Of a DNA stretch of 64,000 nt, positions 44,408-58,817 are shown one piece after another. The DNA comes from Mycobacterium scrofulaceum (GTDB lineage: Bacteria; Actinomycetota; Actinomycetes; Mycobacteriales; Mycobacteriaceae). Position 1 is the first letter of the stretch. Every line of letters starts with the position of its first letter. Position numbers and translations under genes: made by a program. The DNA lies in NCBI RefSeq assembly GCF_002086735.1, contig NZ_MVIJ01000022.1:32871-96870 (forward strand), in the 5' to 3' direction. A model generated the notes under the pieces. It saw nothing but the letters and a program-made list of their open reading frames with translations. It had not been told where the DNA came from and did no database searches.

Positions 44408-46490
44408 ACCCGCCACTCCTGCTTCAGGGATCTACATCGCCGCTCCGGAACCGGAGACCGGCAAGTCGACCCTCGCGCTGGGGCTGCTGCACCGGCTGAC
44501 GGCGACCGTGGCCAAGGTCGGCGTGTTCCGTCCGATCACGCGGGTGACCGACGGCAAGGACCGCGACTACATCCTGGACCTGCTGCTGCGGCACACCACC
44601 GCGGGTGTGCCCTACGAGCAGTGCCTCGGCGTGACGTACCAGCAACTGCACGCGGACACCGACGCCGCGATCGCCGCCATCGTCGACGCCTATCACGCGA
44701 TGGCCGACGACTGCGACGCGGTGGTGATCGTGGGCAGCGACTACACCGACGTGGCCCGGCCCGCCGAGCTCTCGGTCAATGCCCGGATCGCGGTCAACCT
44801 GGGCGCGCCGGTGCTGCTGACGGTCAGCGGCCGGGGCCGCACCCCCGACGAGGTCGCGCGCGTCGTCGATGTGTGCCTGGCCGAGCTGGCCGCCCAGCGC
44901 GCCCACGCCGCCGCGGTGGTGGCCAACCGCTGCGAACCGGCGCGGATCGGGGAGGTCGCCGAGGCGCTGGAGGCCTTCCCGCAGCGCAGCTACGTGCTGC
45001 CCGAAGAACCGCTGCTGTCCGCGCCGACGGTCGCCGAGCTCGAAAAGGCGGTCGGCGGAACGCCGGTCAGCGGCGAGGCGTCCCTGCGCGAACGCGAGGT
45101 CACCGGCGTGCTGGTCGCCGGGATGACCGCCGACCACGTCCTGGAGCGGCTCGGCGACGGGATGGCGGTCATCACCCCGGGCGACCGCTCGGACGTGGTG
45201 CTCGCCGTGGCCAGCGCCCATGCGGCCGAAGGCTTTCCGTCGCTGTCGTGCATCGTCCTCAACGGTGGCTTCCGGCTCCATCCGTCGATCGCCGCGCTGG
45301 TCGCCGGGCTGCGGCTGCGCCTGCCGATCATCGGCACCACGCTGGGCACCTACGACGCGGCCAGCGCGGCGGCCGCGGCCCGCGGCCGCGTCACGGCGAA
45401 TTCGCAGCGCAAGATCGACACGGCGCTGGAGCTGATGGACCGCTACGTCGATGTCACGGATCTGCTTGCGCAACTTGCTATCCCGATACCCACGGTGACC
45501 ACCCCGCAGATGTTCATCCACCGGCTCACGCTGCAGGCCCGGTCGGACCGCAAGCACATCGTCCTTCCCGAGGGTGACGACGACCGCATCCTCAAGTCGG
45601 CCGGCCGGGTGTTGCAGCGCCGCGTCGCCGACCTCACCGTGCTCGGCGACGAGGCGCAGATCCGCCAGCGCGCGGGGGAGCTCGGGGTGGACCTCGATGG
45701 CGCGCAGGTGATCGACCCGCGCACCAGCGACTTGCGCTTCCGGTTCGCCGACCAGTACGCCGAACTGCGCAAGGCCAAGGGCGTCACCGTCGAGCACGCC
45801 CGCGAGATCATGCGCGACGCGACGTATTTCGGCACCATGCTGGTGTACAACGGCATGGTCGACGGCATGGTGTCGGGCGCGGCGCACACCACGGCGCACA
45901 CCGTTCGCCCCGCTTTCGAGATCATCAAGACGGTCCCCGACGTCTCCACGGTGTCCAGCATCTTCCTGATGTGCCTGCCCGATCGCGTGCTGGCGTACGG
46001 CGACTGCGCGATCATCCCGAACCCGACGCCCGAACAGCTGGCCGACATCGCGATCTCCTCGGCGCGCACCGCGGCCCAGTTCGGCATCGAGCCGCGGGTC
46101 GCGATGCTGTCGTACTCCACCGGGGAGTCGGGCACCGGCGCCGACGTCGACAAGGTCAGGAAGGCAACGGAACTGGTTCGGCTCAGGGCGCCGCAACTCC
46201 CCGTCGAGGGCCCCATCCAGTACGACGCCGCGATCGAGCCGTCCGTCGCGGCCACCAAGCTGCGCGGCTCGCCGGTGGCCGGCCGCGCCACCGTGCTGGT
46301 CTTCCCGGACCTCAACACCGGCAACAACACCTACAAGGCGGTGCAGCGCAGCGCCGGGGCGATCGCGATCGGGCCGGTGCTGCAGGGCCTGCGCAAGCCG
46401 GTGAACGACCTGTCCCGCGGCGCCCTGGTCGAAGACATCGTGAACACCGTCGCCATCACCGCGATCCAGGCGCAGGGCATCCGTGGCTAG
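44400..46490 (+). CDS. pta: Phosphate acetyltransferase
   Basis: The 696-residue long-form Pta has an N-terminal BioD/CobB-like P-loop domain ([14 protein letters not shown]), a middle DRTGG domain and the C-terminal PTA_PTB catalytic domain (about 370-690) with [59 protein letters not shown] and [21 protein letters not shown]. It interconverts acetyl-CoA and acetyl phosphate. TTG 44400 is the only start ahead of the P-loop domain; it lies inside the last codons of fgd1. It overlaps ackA by 8 nt. Rv0408 orthologue. Confidence 0.95.
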   Translation: MAEPATPASGIYIAAPEPETGKSTLALGLLHRLTATVAKVGVFRPITRVTDGKDRDYILDLLLRHTTAGVPYEQCLGVTYQQLHADTDAAIAAIVDAYHAMADDCDAVVIVGSDYTDVARPAELSVNARIAVNLGAPVLLTVSGRGRTPDEVARVVDVCLAELAAQRAHAAAVVANRCEPARIGEVAEALEAFPQRSYVLPEEPLLSAPTVAELEKAVGGTPVSGEASLREREVTGVLVAGMTADHVLERLGDGMAVITPGDRSDVVLAVASAHAAEGFPSLSCIVLNGGFRLHPSIAALVAGLRLRLPIIGTTLGTYDAASAAAAARGRVTANSQRKIDTALELMDRYVDVTDLLAQLAIPIPTVTTPQMFIHRLTLQARSDRKHIVLPEGDDDRILKSAGRVLQRRVADLTVLGDEAQIRQRAGELGVDLDGAQVIDPRTSDLRFRFADQYAELRKAKGVTVEHAREIMRDATYFGTMLVYNGMVDGMVSGAAHTTAHTVRPAFEIIKTVPDVSTVSSIFLMCLPDRVLAYGDCAIIPNPTPEQLADIAISSARTAAQFGIEPRVAMLSYSTGESGTGADVDKVRKATELVRLRAPQLPVEGPIQYDAAIEPSVAATKLRGSPVAGRATVLVFPDLNTGNNTYKAVQRSAGAIAIGPVLQGLRKPVNDLSRGALVEDIVNTVAITAIQAQGIRG

Positions 46491-47640
46491 CACCGACCGG
46501 GTCGTGCTGGTGATCAACTCCGGCTCGTCGTCGCTGAAATACCAATTGGTCGATCCCGATTCGGGCGTGGCGCGGGCCACCGGCAACGTCGAGCGGATCG
46601 GCGAAGAGTCGTCCCCGGTCCGCGACCACGACGCGGCGCTGCGGCACGCGTTCGACGCGCTGTCCGACAACGGAATCGATTTAGGGGATTGCGGCCTGGT
46701 GGCGGTGGGCCACCGAGTGGTGCACGGCGGCAACACCTTCTACAAGCCCACCCGGGTGGACGACGCGGTGCTCGGCAAGCTCGACGAATTGTCGGAGCTG
46801 GCGCCGCTGCACAACCCGCCCGCGGTGAAGGGCATCGAGGTGGCGCGCAAGCTGCTGCCCGACGTCCCGCACATCGCCGTGTTCGACACGGCGTTCTTCC
46901 ACGACATGCCGCCCGCCGCCGCCACCTATGCCATCGACCGCGGCTTGGCCGAACGCTGGCAGATCCGCCGCTACGGTTTTCACGGCACGTCGCACCGGTA
47001 CGTGAGCGAGCAGGCCGCCGCCTTCCTGGGCCGGCCGCTGCGGGGCACCAAACAGATTGTGCTGCACCTGGGTAACGGCTGTTCGGCCTCCGCGATCGCC
47101 GGCACCCGGCCGCTGGACACCTCGATGGGCCTGACGCCGCTGGAGGGCCTGGTGATGGGCACCCGCAGCGGCGACATCGACCCCAGCATCGTCAGCTACC
47201 TGTGCCACATGGCCAAGATGGGCGTCGACGAGGTCGAGTCCATGCTCAACCAGCGCTCGGGGATGCTGGGCCTGTCCGGCGAGCGCGACTTCCGGCGGCT
47301 GCGCGCCATGATCGAATCGGGCGACGGCGCGGCCCAATTGGCCTACAGCGTGTTCACCCACCGGCTGCGCAAGTACGTCGGCGCCTACCTGGCGGTGCTG
47401 GGGCACACCGATGTCATCACCTTCACCGCCGGCATCGGGGAGAACGACGCGGCGGTGCGCCGCGACGCGGTGTCCGGGCTGGAGGAGCTGGGCATCGTGC
47501 TCGACGAGCGCCGCAACCTCGGCGGTGGCAGGGGTCCCCGGCAGATCTCCGCCGAGGACTCGCCGATCGCCGTCCTGGTGATCCCGACCAACGAAGAGTT
47601 GGCCATCGCCCGCGACTGCGTGAGCGCGCTGAGCGGCTGA
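46483..47640 (+). CDS. ackA: Acetate kinase
   Basis: The 385-residue kinase converts acetyl phosphate and ADP to acetate and ATP. Motifs are NSGSSSLKY (N-terminus), [66 protein letters not shown] and [13 protein letters not shown] 46483 overlaps pta by 8 nt. In M. tuberculosis it is directly convergent with pknG; here a DUF559 gene and two palindromic repeats separate them. The 60 bp after the stop are pyrimidine-rich, ending in a T6 run, without a hairpin. Confidence 0.96.
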   Translation: MASTDRVVLVINSGSSSLKYQLVDPDSGVARATGNVERIGEESSPVRDHDAALRHAFDALSDNGIDLGDCGLVAVGHRVVHGGNTFYKPTRVDDAVLGKLDELSELAPLHNPPAVKGIEVARKLLPDVPHIAVFDTAFFHDMPPAAATYAIDRGLAERWQIRRYGFHGTSHRYVSEQAAAFLGRPLRGTKQIVLHLGNGCSASAIAGTRPLDTSMGLTPLEGLVMGTRSGDIDPSIVSYLCHMAKMGVDEVESMLNQRSGMLGLSGERDFRRLRAMIESGDGAAQLAYSVFTHRLRKYVGAYLAVLGHTDVITFTAGIGENDAAVRRDAVSGLEELGIVLDERRNLGGGRGPRQISAEDSPIAVLVIPTNEELAIARDCVSALSG

Positions 47641-47706
47641 CGGCCCCTGCCCGTTCTCCCGGCCCCCTTTCTCCCCGCCCGTTGCGCCGCCCCTTTTTTC
47701 GCCGAC

Positions 47707-47795
47707 CGTGCACTGACGGCGTCGAGTGTGCGTCCACGGCGCAAAAGTCGCCCGATATCCGCCGTCAGCGCACGCGCAAAGCCCTGAGCGCACAC
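47707..47795. repeat. Palindromic intergenic repeat, copy C (left flank of DUF559 gene)
   Basis: The left arm is GTGCACTGACGGCGTCGAGTG and the right arm CAGCGCACGCGCAAAGCCCTGAGCGCACAC. The centre reads GGCGCAAAAGTCGCCCGAT. It lies between ackA and the DUF559 gene start at 47855. Confidence 0.72.
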
Positions 47796-47854
47796 GCGAC
47801 CGCACTGTGCATAGCGGAATTCCCGAGGCGTGGTCGACGTGCGACCGTTCCGGC

Positions 47855-48715
47855 ATGCGACCGGGGGAACCGTTCATCGGCAGCGAGGCACTGGAGTCGG
47901 GCGCGCTCAGCCGCCATCAACTGCGCGCCCGTTATCGCGCCGTCTTTCCGGACGTCTACGTATCCGAAGGTGCCGAGCTGTCGCTCGAGGGGCGCATCCG
48001 GGCGGCCTGGCTCTGGTCGAGACGCCGGGCGACGATCGCCGGCGCGGCCGCCGCCAGATTGCACGGCGCCGAATGGATCCCCGACAACGTGCCCGTCGAG
48101 CTGGCGCACACCAACGGCCGAGCGCCGCGCGGCGTGCTGACGCGGCGCGGCGCGCTGCTCGAGGGCGAGACGCAGACGGTGGGCGGGTATCCGGTCACCA
48201 CCCCCGAGCGCACCGCCTTCGACATCGGCCGGCGCGGGGCGGTGCGCTCGGCGGTGGTGCGGCTGGACGCCCTCGCCCGGGCGACGGGTTTCAAGGTCGA
48301 CGATGTGCGGCGCATCGCCAAGCGCCATCCGGGCTCACCCGGGCTGCGGCGCCTGGAGACGGCGCTGGAACTGGTCGACCCGGGCGCCCAGTCGCCGCGG
48401 GAAAGCTATCTGCGGCTGCTCCTCATCGACTCCGGCCTGCCCCGGCCGCAGACCCAGATAGCGGTGCTCGGCATCGACGGATTGCCGGTCGCCTACCTGG
48501 ATTTGGGCTGGGCGGAAGACATGGTCGCCGTCGAATACGACGGCGACCAACACCGCACGGACAGAAGGCAATACGTCAAGGACATCCGGCGTATCGAGAT
48601 GCTCGAGCAGATGGGGTGGATCATCGTCCGGGTGGTCGCCGAGGACCGCCCAGCCGCCATCGTGCGCCGGGTGCGGGCGGCGCTGGCCGCATCGCGCGTG
48701 CGGTCACGGCTTTGA
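47855..48715 (+). CDS. AbiEi-antitoxin-like / DUF559 (Vsr-type nuclease fold) protein
   Basis: The 286-residue protein starts with an AbiEi-like winged-helix region (SGALSRHQLRARY, VFPDVYV) and a middle part typical of these actinobacterial proteins (ATIAGAAAARLHG, TTPERTAFDIG). The C-terminal DUF559 domain (about 180-262) has PD-(D/E)xK-like residues Glu183, Asp216 and Glu227-x-Asp229, followed by RQYVKDIRRIEMLEQMGWIIVRV. It may be a nuclease or a degenerate one; cellular role is unknown. ATG 47855 is chosen over GTG 47726, which would start inside repeat C. The gene is bracketed by repeats C and D, and its stop codon lies within repeat D. It is extra compared with M. tuberculosis ackA-pknG. 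Confidence 0.8.
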   Translation: MRPGEPFIGSEALESGALSRHQLRARYRAVFPDVYVSEGAELSLEGRIRAAWLWSRRRATIAGAAAARLHGAEWIPDNVPVELAHTNGRAPRGVLTRRGALLEGETQTVGGYPVTTPERTAFDIGRRGAVRSAVVRLDALARATGFKVDDVRRIAKRHPGSPGLRRLETALELVDPGAQSPRESYLRLLLIDSGLPRPQTQIAVLGIDGLPVAYLDLGWAEDMVAVEYDGDQHRTDRRQYVKDIRRIEMLEQMGWIIVRVVAEDRPAAIVRRVRAALAASRVRSRL

Positions 48716-48788
48716 GCGTGCGCTCACGGCGGACGCTGGGCGATTTTCCCGCCCTGGCCGCACACGCGAAGCCCTGGACGCACACCCG
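48694..48788. repeat. Palindromic intergenic repeat, copy D (right flank of DUF559 gene)
   Basis: The left part CGCGTGCGGTCACGGCTTTG runs into the DUF559 gene end and supplies its TGA (48713-48715). The right arm ends ACGCACACCCG (48778-48788). The centre reads GGGCGATTTTCCCGCCC. It is the same element as copies A-C. Confidence 0.72.
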
Positions 48789-48833
48789 ATGTGGAAAGGG
48801 GTGGGGAAGCGGACGAGCACGAAGCGCGAAAAC

Positions 48834-52089
<3,256 letters not shown>

Positions 52090-52093
<4 letters not shown>

Positions 52094-53409
52094 CGGTACT
52101 CTCTCAGCCGCGGCCACAGGCCCAGGGCCACCGCGATCGCGGCGCCCAGGCTGAGCACCACGCCGCCCACCTGGGCGCCGGACAGCCCGCTGCGCGCGTT
52201 GAGCACGTCGTTACGCAGGTGGGTGCGGCTCTGGTCGATGGCCTTCACCAGCTGTTCGTCCAGCTTGTCGAACGCCGGGGTGGAGTCGTCCTCGCTGCTG
52301 CCCAGGGCGACCTGCGTGGCCGCCCGGTAGTTGCCCACCGAGATGTAGGAGGTGATCCGGTCGTTGGCCTGCCGCCAGCGCAACAGCAGCTGATCGGCGC
52401 CCTCCAGGTCGGGTTTGTCGACGGCGTCGCTGCGGACCATGTACTGGTCGAGCTGCCGGTGCATGGAGTCGATGCGTTGATAGAACGACTCCTTGCGCTT
52501 CTCTTCGTCCCCGCGCCGGATCAGCGACAGAGTCTCGTCCGCCCGCGCCTGCTGGGCGGTGATCGCGACGTTGGTCACGATCCGCAGCGAGTCGGCGGCG
52601 GTGTTCTTCGCGCTACGGCTGGCGGCCGTGGAGATGGCCAGCGCGGTTCCGACCCACACCACCATGACGAGGATAGCGAGGCCGCCGACGACCAGGCCCG
52701 GGTTGATCCTGCGCCGGGTGCGCCTGGCCAGCCACCGGTGGGCGAAGACGCCGAAGACCGCGGTGGCGGTGACCACCAGGATGACCGGCGCCGGGATCTG
52801 CGTGGAGGCGGTGGTTTCCGCGTCCACCCGTTCCGACGTGGCCTGATACAGCTGCGCCGCGTCGGGCAGGATCGTCGACTGCATCAGCCCCGACGCCTCC
52901 GACAGATACGACGAACCGACCGGGTTGCCCTCCCGGTTGTTGGTGCGGGCGATTTCGATCAGGCCGGTGTAGACGGCCAGCTCGGCGTTGATCCGGCCAA
53001 GCAGCTGCACCAGCGGTTCGTCGGTGAGCCCGCTCGACGCCCGGGTCACCGCGACCGAGGCGTCGGTGATGGCCTGCTCGTAGCGCTGGCGGACGGGCGG
53101 CGGCTCGGCTTCGGCGATGAACGCGGTGGCCGCCGCGGCGTCGGCCACCGAGAGGGTGGTGTACAGCCGCCCGGCGGCGAACGACAGCGGCTCGGTGTGG
53201 TTGAGCACCGTGGTCAGCACCTGCTGCCGGTGGTTGATGGTGGTCGAGGTGGCGAAGGCGCAGATACCGCCGAGCACCGCCAGCACGATGCCGATGCTCA
53301 GGATGCGGCCCGGCGTGGTCGAGATGAACCACCAGCGCGGGTGGACCGGTTCGACCGGCGACCGCGACCCCTGCGGTTCCGTCGACGGGTGCGCCAGCTC
53401 AACCGTCAC
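52090..53409 (-). CDS. glnX: GlnX, membrane sensor linking GlnH to PknG
   Basis: The 439-residue protein has four membrane helices (about 32-55, 205-225, 235-258 and 408-430) and two long extracytoplasmic helical domains (about 56-200 and 260-405), each with many coiled-coil-like heptads, as in four-helix bundle sensors. Rv0412c/GlnX has been proposed to receive the amino-acid signal from GlnH and pass it to PknG. It lies at the start of the glnX-glnH-pknG operon. ATG 53409 is the first start. The 134 bp to the divergent mutT3 hold both promoters. Confidence 0.92.
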
Positions 53410-53531
53410 GTCGAATCAGCCCTCATCTTTCGCGACCCCTGGAACGCTGCACGAAACTCTATAAGCGAATTCTAAGAGAATGTTGCGGCGGATGGGTGGA
53501 GGCGGACCAAGAGACCGGGCGATCACGTGCA

Positions 53532-53537
53532 TATCCT
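53532..53537 (+). promoter_or_regulatory. -10 box for leaderless mutT3 transcript
   Basis: TATCCT, 6 nt, GTG 53544. This rejects the upstream in-frame start at 53496, which would place the promoter inside the gene. Confidence 0.6.
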
Positions 53538-53543
53538 GAACTC

Positions 53544-54167
53544 GTGCAGAGCGACGGTGACGGTTGGGTGGTTTCCGCCAGCGGCGCCCACTATTGGGGG
53601 CGCTTCGGCGCGGCGGGCCTGCTGCTGCGGGCCCCGCAACCGGACGGTACCCCCGCGGTGCTGCTGCAGCACCGCGCGGTGTGGAGCCACCAGGGCGGAA
53701 CCTGGGGCCTGCCCGGCGGCGCGCGGGACAGCCACGAGACCCCGGAGGAGACCGCGGTCCGCGAGGCGCAGGAGGAGGCGGGCCTGCACGGCGGGCTGGT
53801 GACCGTGCGCTCGACGGTGGTCACCGCGGAGGTCGCGGGGCTCGGCGGCGACCGCTGGACCTACACCACGGTCGTCGCGGACGCCCCGGAGCTGTTGCAC
53901 ACGGTGCCCAACGGGGAGAGCGCCGAGATGCGCTGGGTCGCCGAGGACCAGGTCGCCAACCTGCCCCTGCACCCCGGCTTCGCCGCGAGCTGGCAGCGGC
54001 TGCGCACGGCGACGGCGCTGGTGCCGCTGGACCACGCTGACGAACGACGGCGGCAGCTGCCGCGCACGATCGAGATCGAGGCCGGCTTCTTCTGGTGCAT
54101 GCCGGGGGACGCCGACCTCGGGCCGCTGAATCCCCGCCTCAACTCGCTGCTGCAAGCGCTGATCTGA
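53544..54167 (+). CDS. mutT3: Nudix hydrolase MutT3
   Basis: The 207-residue protein has a complete Nudix box: [23 protein letters not shown], split here as [12 protein letters not shown] and [11 protein letters not shown], which fits GX5EX7REUXEEXGU. It is preceded by the conserved [20 protein letters not shown]. Homologues hydrolyse oxidised or canonical nucleoside triphosphates. GTG 53544 is supported by the leaderless promoter. Its last 29 bp overlap the end of thiE on the other strand. Orthologue of Rv0413 by position and sequence. Confidence 0.92.
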   Translation: MQSDGDGWVVSASGAHYWGRFGAAGLLLRAPQPDGTPAVLLQHRAVWSHQGGTWGLPGGARDSHETPEETAVREAQEEAGLHGGLVTVRSTVVTAEVAGLGGDRWTYTTVVADAPELLHTVPNGESAEMRWVAEDQVANLPLHPGFAASWQRLRTATALVPLDHADERRRQLPRTIEIEAGFFWCMPGDADLGPLNPRLNSLLQALI

Positions 54168-54810
54168 GCCGCTGCGCCGCGGCCCGCGGGTCGGAGGCCG
54201 CGGTGATCGCGCGCACCACCACGATGCGGCGGGCGCCGGCGGCCAGCACCTCCGGCAGCCTCGTCTCGTCGATGCCGCCGATCGCGAACCACGGCTTGGC
54301 GCCCCCCAACTCGGCCGCGGCCCGCACCAGCGGCAGGCCCGGAGCCTCGCGGCCGGGTTTGGTGGGGGTCGGCCAGCACGGCCCGACGCAGAAGTAGTCG
54401 GCCTCGCCAGCGGCTGCCGCGACGGCCTGATCCCGGTCATGGCTGGACAGTCCGAGCAGCGTGTCCGGGCCGACGATCCCGCGCGCCACGTCCGGCGGCA
54501 GGTCGCCCTGCCCCAGGTGCAGCACGTCGGCGCCGGCCACCCGGGCGATGTCCGCCCGGTCGTTGACCGCGAACAGGGCGCCGTGCCGGCGGGCGGCGTC
54601 GGCCAGGATCTCGGACGCCGCCAGCTCGTCGCGCGCCTCGAGGGGCCCGAACCGCCGCTCGCCCGCCGAACCCTTGTCGCGCAGCTGGATGATGTCGACC
54701 CCGCCGGCCAGGGCGGCGTCGGCGAACTCGGCCAGATCGCCACGCTCCCGGCGCGCGTCGGTGCACAGGTACAGCCGCGCGGCCGCCAGCCGGGTAACTC
54801 GCTGATGCAC
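54139..54810 (-). CDS. thiE: Thiamine-phosphate synthase
   Basis: The 223-residue TIM barrel joins HMP-pyrophosphate and HET-phosphate to thiamine phosphate. Motifs are IIQLRDKGS (about 40-48), [27 protein letters not shown] (phosphate and pyrimidine site) and the terminal phosphate loop FAIGGID. ATG 54810 is 6 nt from a TAGCGT -10 box within a palindrome shared with the divergent thiO transcript, so thiE is leaderless and not behind the TPP riboswitch. Overlaps mutT3 by 29 bp at its end. Rv0414c orthologue. Confidence 0.94.
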   Translation of the reverse strand: MHQRVTRLAAARLYLCTDARRERGDLAEFADAALAGGVDIIQLRDKGSAGERRFGPLEARDELAASEILADAARRHGALFAVNDRADIARVAGADVLHLGQGDLPPDVARGIVGPDTLLGLSSHDRDQAVAAAAGEADYFCVGPCWPTPTKPGREAPGLPLVRAAAELGGAKPWFAIGGIDETRLPEVLAAGARRIVVVRAITAASDPRAAAQRLRSALAAAS

Positions 54811-54816
54811 ACTGCG

Positions 54817-54834
54817 ACGCTAGCGCGCTAGCGT
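54817..54834. promoter_or_regulatory. 18-bp perfect palindrome carrying both divergent thi -10 boxes
   Basis: ACGCTAGCG/CGCTAGCGT is perfectly self-complementary. Each half contains TAGCGT reading outward: plus-strand 54829-54834 leads to a start near 54841, just before the riboswitch; minus-strand 54822-54817 is 6 nt from the thiE ATG. Any protein bound here would control both directions. Confidence 0.6.
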
Positions 54835-54846
54835 GGAAGCCGAAGA

Positions 54847-54932
54847 ACACGGGAGTCCTGGCGAGCGGGGACTGAGAGTGGGCGCGCGCGCCCTTACCGT
54901 CACACCTGATCCGGGTCATGCCGGCGAAGGGA
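54847..54932 (+). promoter_or_regulatory. Thiamine pyrophosphate (TPP, Thi-box) riboswitch
   Basis: The conserved parts are clear: GGGAGTC, then GGGGACTGAGAG, a variable GC stem, and ACCTGATCCGGGTCATGCCGGCGAAGGGAG. The last part (GAAGGGAGCAGAGG) runs into the ribosome site 8-10 nt before the thiO ATG 54940. Ligand binding probably hides the ribosome site of thiO and so lowers thiO-thiS-thiG expression when TPP is abundant. Confidence 0.95.
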
Positions 54933-54939
54933 GCAGAGG

Positions 54940-55940
54940 ATGCCGAATTCACTCGCCGTCATCGGCGGTGGTGTCATCGGGCTGGCGGTGGCGCGCCGCG
55001 CGGCGCAGGCCGGGTGGTCGGTGCGGGTGCACCGCACCGACGCCGTGGGCGCATCCTGGGTCGCCGGCGGCATGCTGGCCCCGCACAGCGAGGGCTGGCC
55101 CGGTGAGGAGCGCCTGCTGCAGCTGGGCCTCGAGTCGCTGCGGCTGTGGCGCGAGGGCGGGTTCCTGGACGGGTTACCGCCGCGGGTGGTCACCGCCCGG
55201 GAGTCGCTGGTGGTGGCCGTCGACCGCGCCGACGTCGCCGACCTGCGCACGGTCGCCGACTGGTTGTCCGCGCAGGGGCATCCGGTGGTGTGGGAGTCGG
55301 CCGCCCGCGACCTCGAACCGCTGCTGGCGCAGGGCATCCGGCACGGCTTTCGGGCGCCCACCGAGCTGGCCGTGGACAACCGCGCGGTGCTCGAGGCCCT
55401 GGCCGCGGAGTGCGAGCGCCTCGGGGTGCGCTGGGCGCCGCCGGCGCACGACCTGACGGTCGACGGCGACGCGGTGGTGATCGCCAACGGCATCGACGCC
55501 CCCGCGCTGTGGCCCGGTCTGCCGGTGCGCCCCGTCAAGGGCGAGGTGCTGCGGCTGCGCTGGCGGCGCGGTTGTATGCCGGTGCCCCGGCGCGTGATTC
55601 GCGCCCGCGTGCACGGGCGGCAGGTGTACCTCGTGCCCCGGGCCGACGGGGTGGTCGTCGGCGCCACCCAGTACGAACACGGGCGCGACACCGCCCCGGT
55701 GGTGTCGGGGGTGCGCGACCTGCTCGACGACGCCTGCGCGGTGCTGCCGGCGCTCGGCGAGTACGAGCTGGCCGAGTGCGCGGCGGGGCTGCGCCCGATG
55801 ACACCCGATAACCTGCCACTGGTGCGGCGCCTGGACGAACGAACCCTGGTCGCCGGCGGCCACGGCCGCTCCGGCTTCCTGCTGGCCCCGTGGACCGCGG
55901 AACAGATTGTGTCCGAACTGGCCCCGGTCGGAGCCCGGGC

Positions 55941-55944
<4 letters not shown>
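54940..55944 (+). CDS. thiO: Glycine oxidase ThiO
   Basis: The 334-residue D-amino-acid-oxidase-like flavoprotein has the FAD motif VIGGGVIGLAVARRAAQAG at the N-terminus, GGMLAPHSEGWPGEE, and the C-terminal GLRPMTPDNLPL and GGHGRSGFLLAPWTA. It oxidises glycine to the imine used for the thiazole ring of thiamine. The ribosome site lies at the 3' end of the TPP riboswitch. The stop overlaps the thiS start (ATGA). Rv0415 orthologue. Confidence 0.95.
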
Positions 55945-57701
<1,757 letters not shown>

Positions 57702-57705
57702 CCGG

Positions 57706-58227
57706 TTAGCCGTTGGTGCGCCACCACTGGTAGAGGGCGTTGACGTCGGCGTTGGACGCCGTCAGGTGACCCAGCACGTTCTTGGCGTCGGTGGTCCACG
57801 TCAACGTCGCGTAGTTCTTGTAGGTGCCGCAGGCGATCTGGCCGCCCGTCTGGCCGTTCTGCTTCCAGGTTCCCGGCGACTGCCCGGCGTCCCCGCAGGC
57901 GGCCAGCGACACGTCCTTGATGGTGGAACTGAACGCGGACGCCAGGTTGGTGCCGTTGGAGAACAGGGCGTAGACGCCGGAGCCCGGTCCGCTGGGGTCG
58001 GGGCTCTGCCCGCACAGCAGCTCGGCCAGCTCACCGGACTCGGTCAACTCCTGCGGCTTGCAGTTGTTGAGGCCGTAGCCCTTCGACAGGTTGGCGGCCA
58101 GGGTGTTCATATCGGTGGCGTTGCCGGTGTTGGGTTCCGCGACCGCGGGTGCGCTTCCCGCGAAAGCCAAACCGCCGGTGAGGGCCGCGGCCGACACGGC
58201 CCGCAGCGCGGTGTTCAGGTGTGACAT
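57706..58227 (-). CDS. Secreted protein, tandem paralogue 1, function unknown
   Basis: The 173-residue exported protein has a signal peptide (about 1-30, ending APAVAEP) and a mature domain of about 140 residues. Landmarks shared with the neighbour at 58290 are LSKGYGLNNC, CGQSPDPSGP, NLASAFSSTIKD, CGDAGQSP, IACGTY, WTTDAKNVL and a terminal YQWWRTNG. Four conserved cysteines could form two disulfides. No enzyme motif or known family was recognised. ATG 58227 follows AGGGAG at a suitable distance. Only 62 bp separate it from the paralogue gene upstream. Confidence 0.82.
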   Translation of the reverse strand: MSHLNTALRAVSAAALTGGLAFAGSAPAVAEPNTGNATDMNTLAANLSKGYGLNNCKPQELTESGELAELLCGQSPDPSGPGSGVYALFSNGTNLASAFSSTIKDVSLAACGDAGQSPGTWKQNGQTGGQIACGTYKNYATLTWTTDAKNVLGHLTASNADVNALYQWWRTNG

Positions 58228-58289
58228 TTTCGTTGACTCCCTATGGTTGTTGGATGGGTGATGCGAAATTCGTTGCCCCCCAACCGTCG

Positions 58290-58817
58290 TCAGCCGTTGG
58301 CGCGCCACCACTGGTAGAGTGCCGCCGCGTCGGTGTTCGACCCGCGGATGTAGCTCAAGATGTTCTTGGCGTCGTTGGTCCAGATGATCTCGGCGGCGTT
58401 CCGGTACGTCCCGCACGCGACCTGTCCGGCGTTGGCGCTGTTGCTGCCCTGGTGCCAGCTGGTGGGCGACTGGCCGCTGTCCCCGCAGGTGCTCAGCGCG
58501 TCGTCTTTGATGCTGGCGCCGAACGAGCCGGCCAGGTTGTCGCCGTTGTTGAACAGGATGTATTTGGCCTGAACCGGCCCGCTCGGATCGGGGCTCTGGC
58601 CGCAGGTCAGCGACGCCAGTTCGCCGGCGGTGATGCTTTGGGCGGTGCAGTTGTTCAGCCCGTAGCCCTTCGACAGCGATGCGGCCAAAGTGTTGAGGTC
58701 CGCCGAGTTACCGGTGTTGGCGGGATCCGCGGTTGCCGTCACCGTGCCCGCGAAGGCGCAGCCGCCGACGAGCGCCGCGGCCGCCGCGGCCCGCAGGGCG
58801 TTGCTGAGATGGGGCAT
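58290..58817 (-). CDS. Secreted protein, tandem paralogue 2, function unknown
   Basis: The 175-residue exported protein has a signal peptide (about 1-31, AFAGTVTATAD) and a mature part much like the gene at 57706: LSKGYGLNNC, LTCGQSPDPSGP, NLAGSFGASIKD, CGDSGQSP, ACGTYRN, WTNDAKNIL and YQWWRANG. The four cysteines and the two terminal tryptophans are kept. It arose by tandem duplication. ATG 58817 has AGGAG upstream; reading further upstream to 59261 lacks any signal peptide. Confidence 0.82.
   Translation of the reverse strand: MPHLSNALRAAAAAALVGGCAFAGTVTATADPANTGNSADLNTLAASLSKGYGLNNCTAQSITAGELASLTCGQSPDPSGPVQAKYILFNNGDNLAGSFGASIKDDALSTCGDSGQSPTSWHQGSNSANAGQVACGTYRNAAEIIWTNDAKNILSYIRGSNTDAAALYQWWRANG

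Noticed and set aside
47641..47700. Intrinsic terminator after ackA
   Set aside because: There is a C-rich tract and a T6 run but no stable hairpin in front of it.
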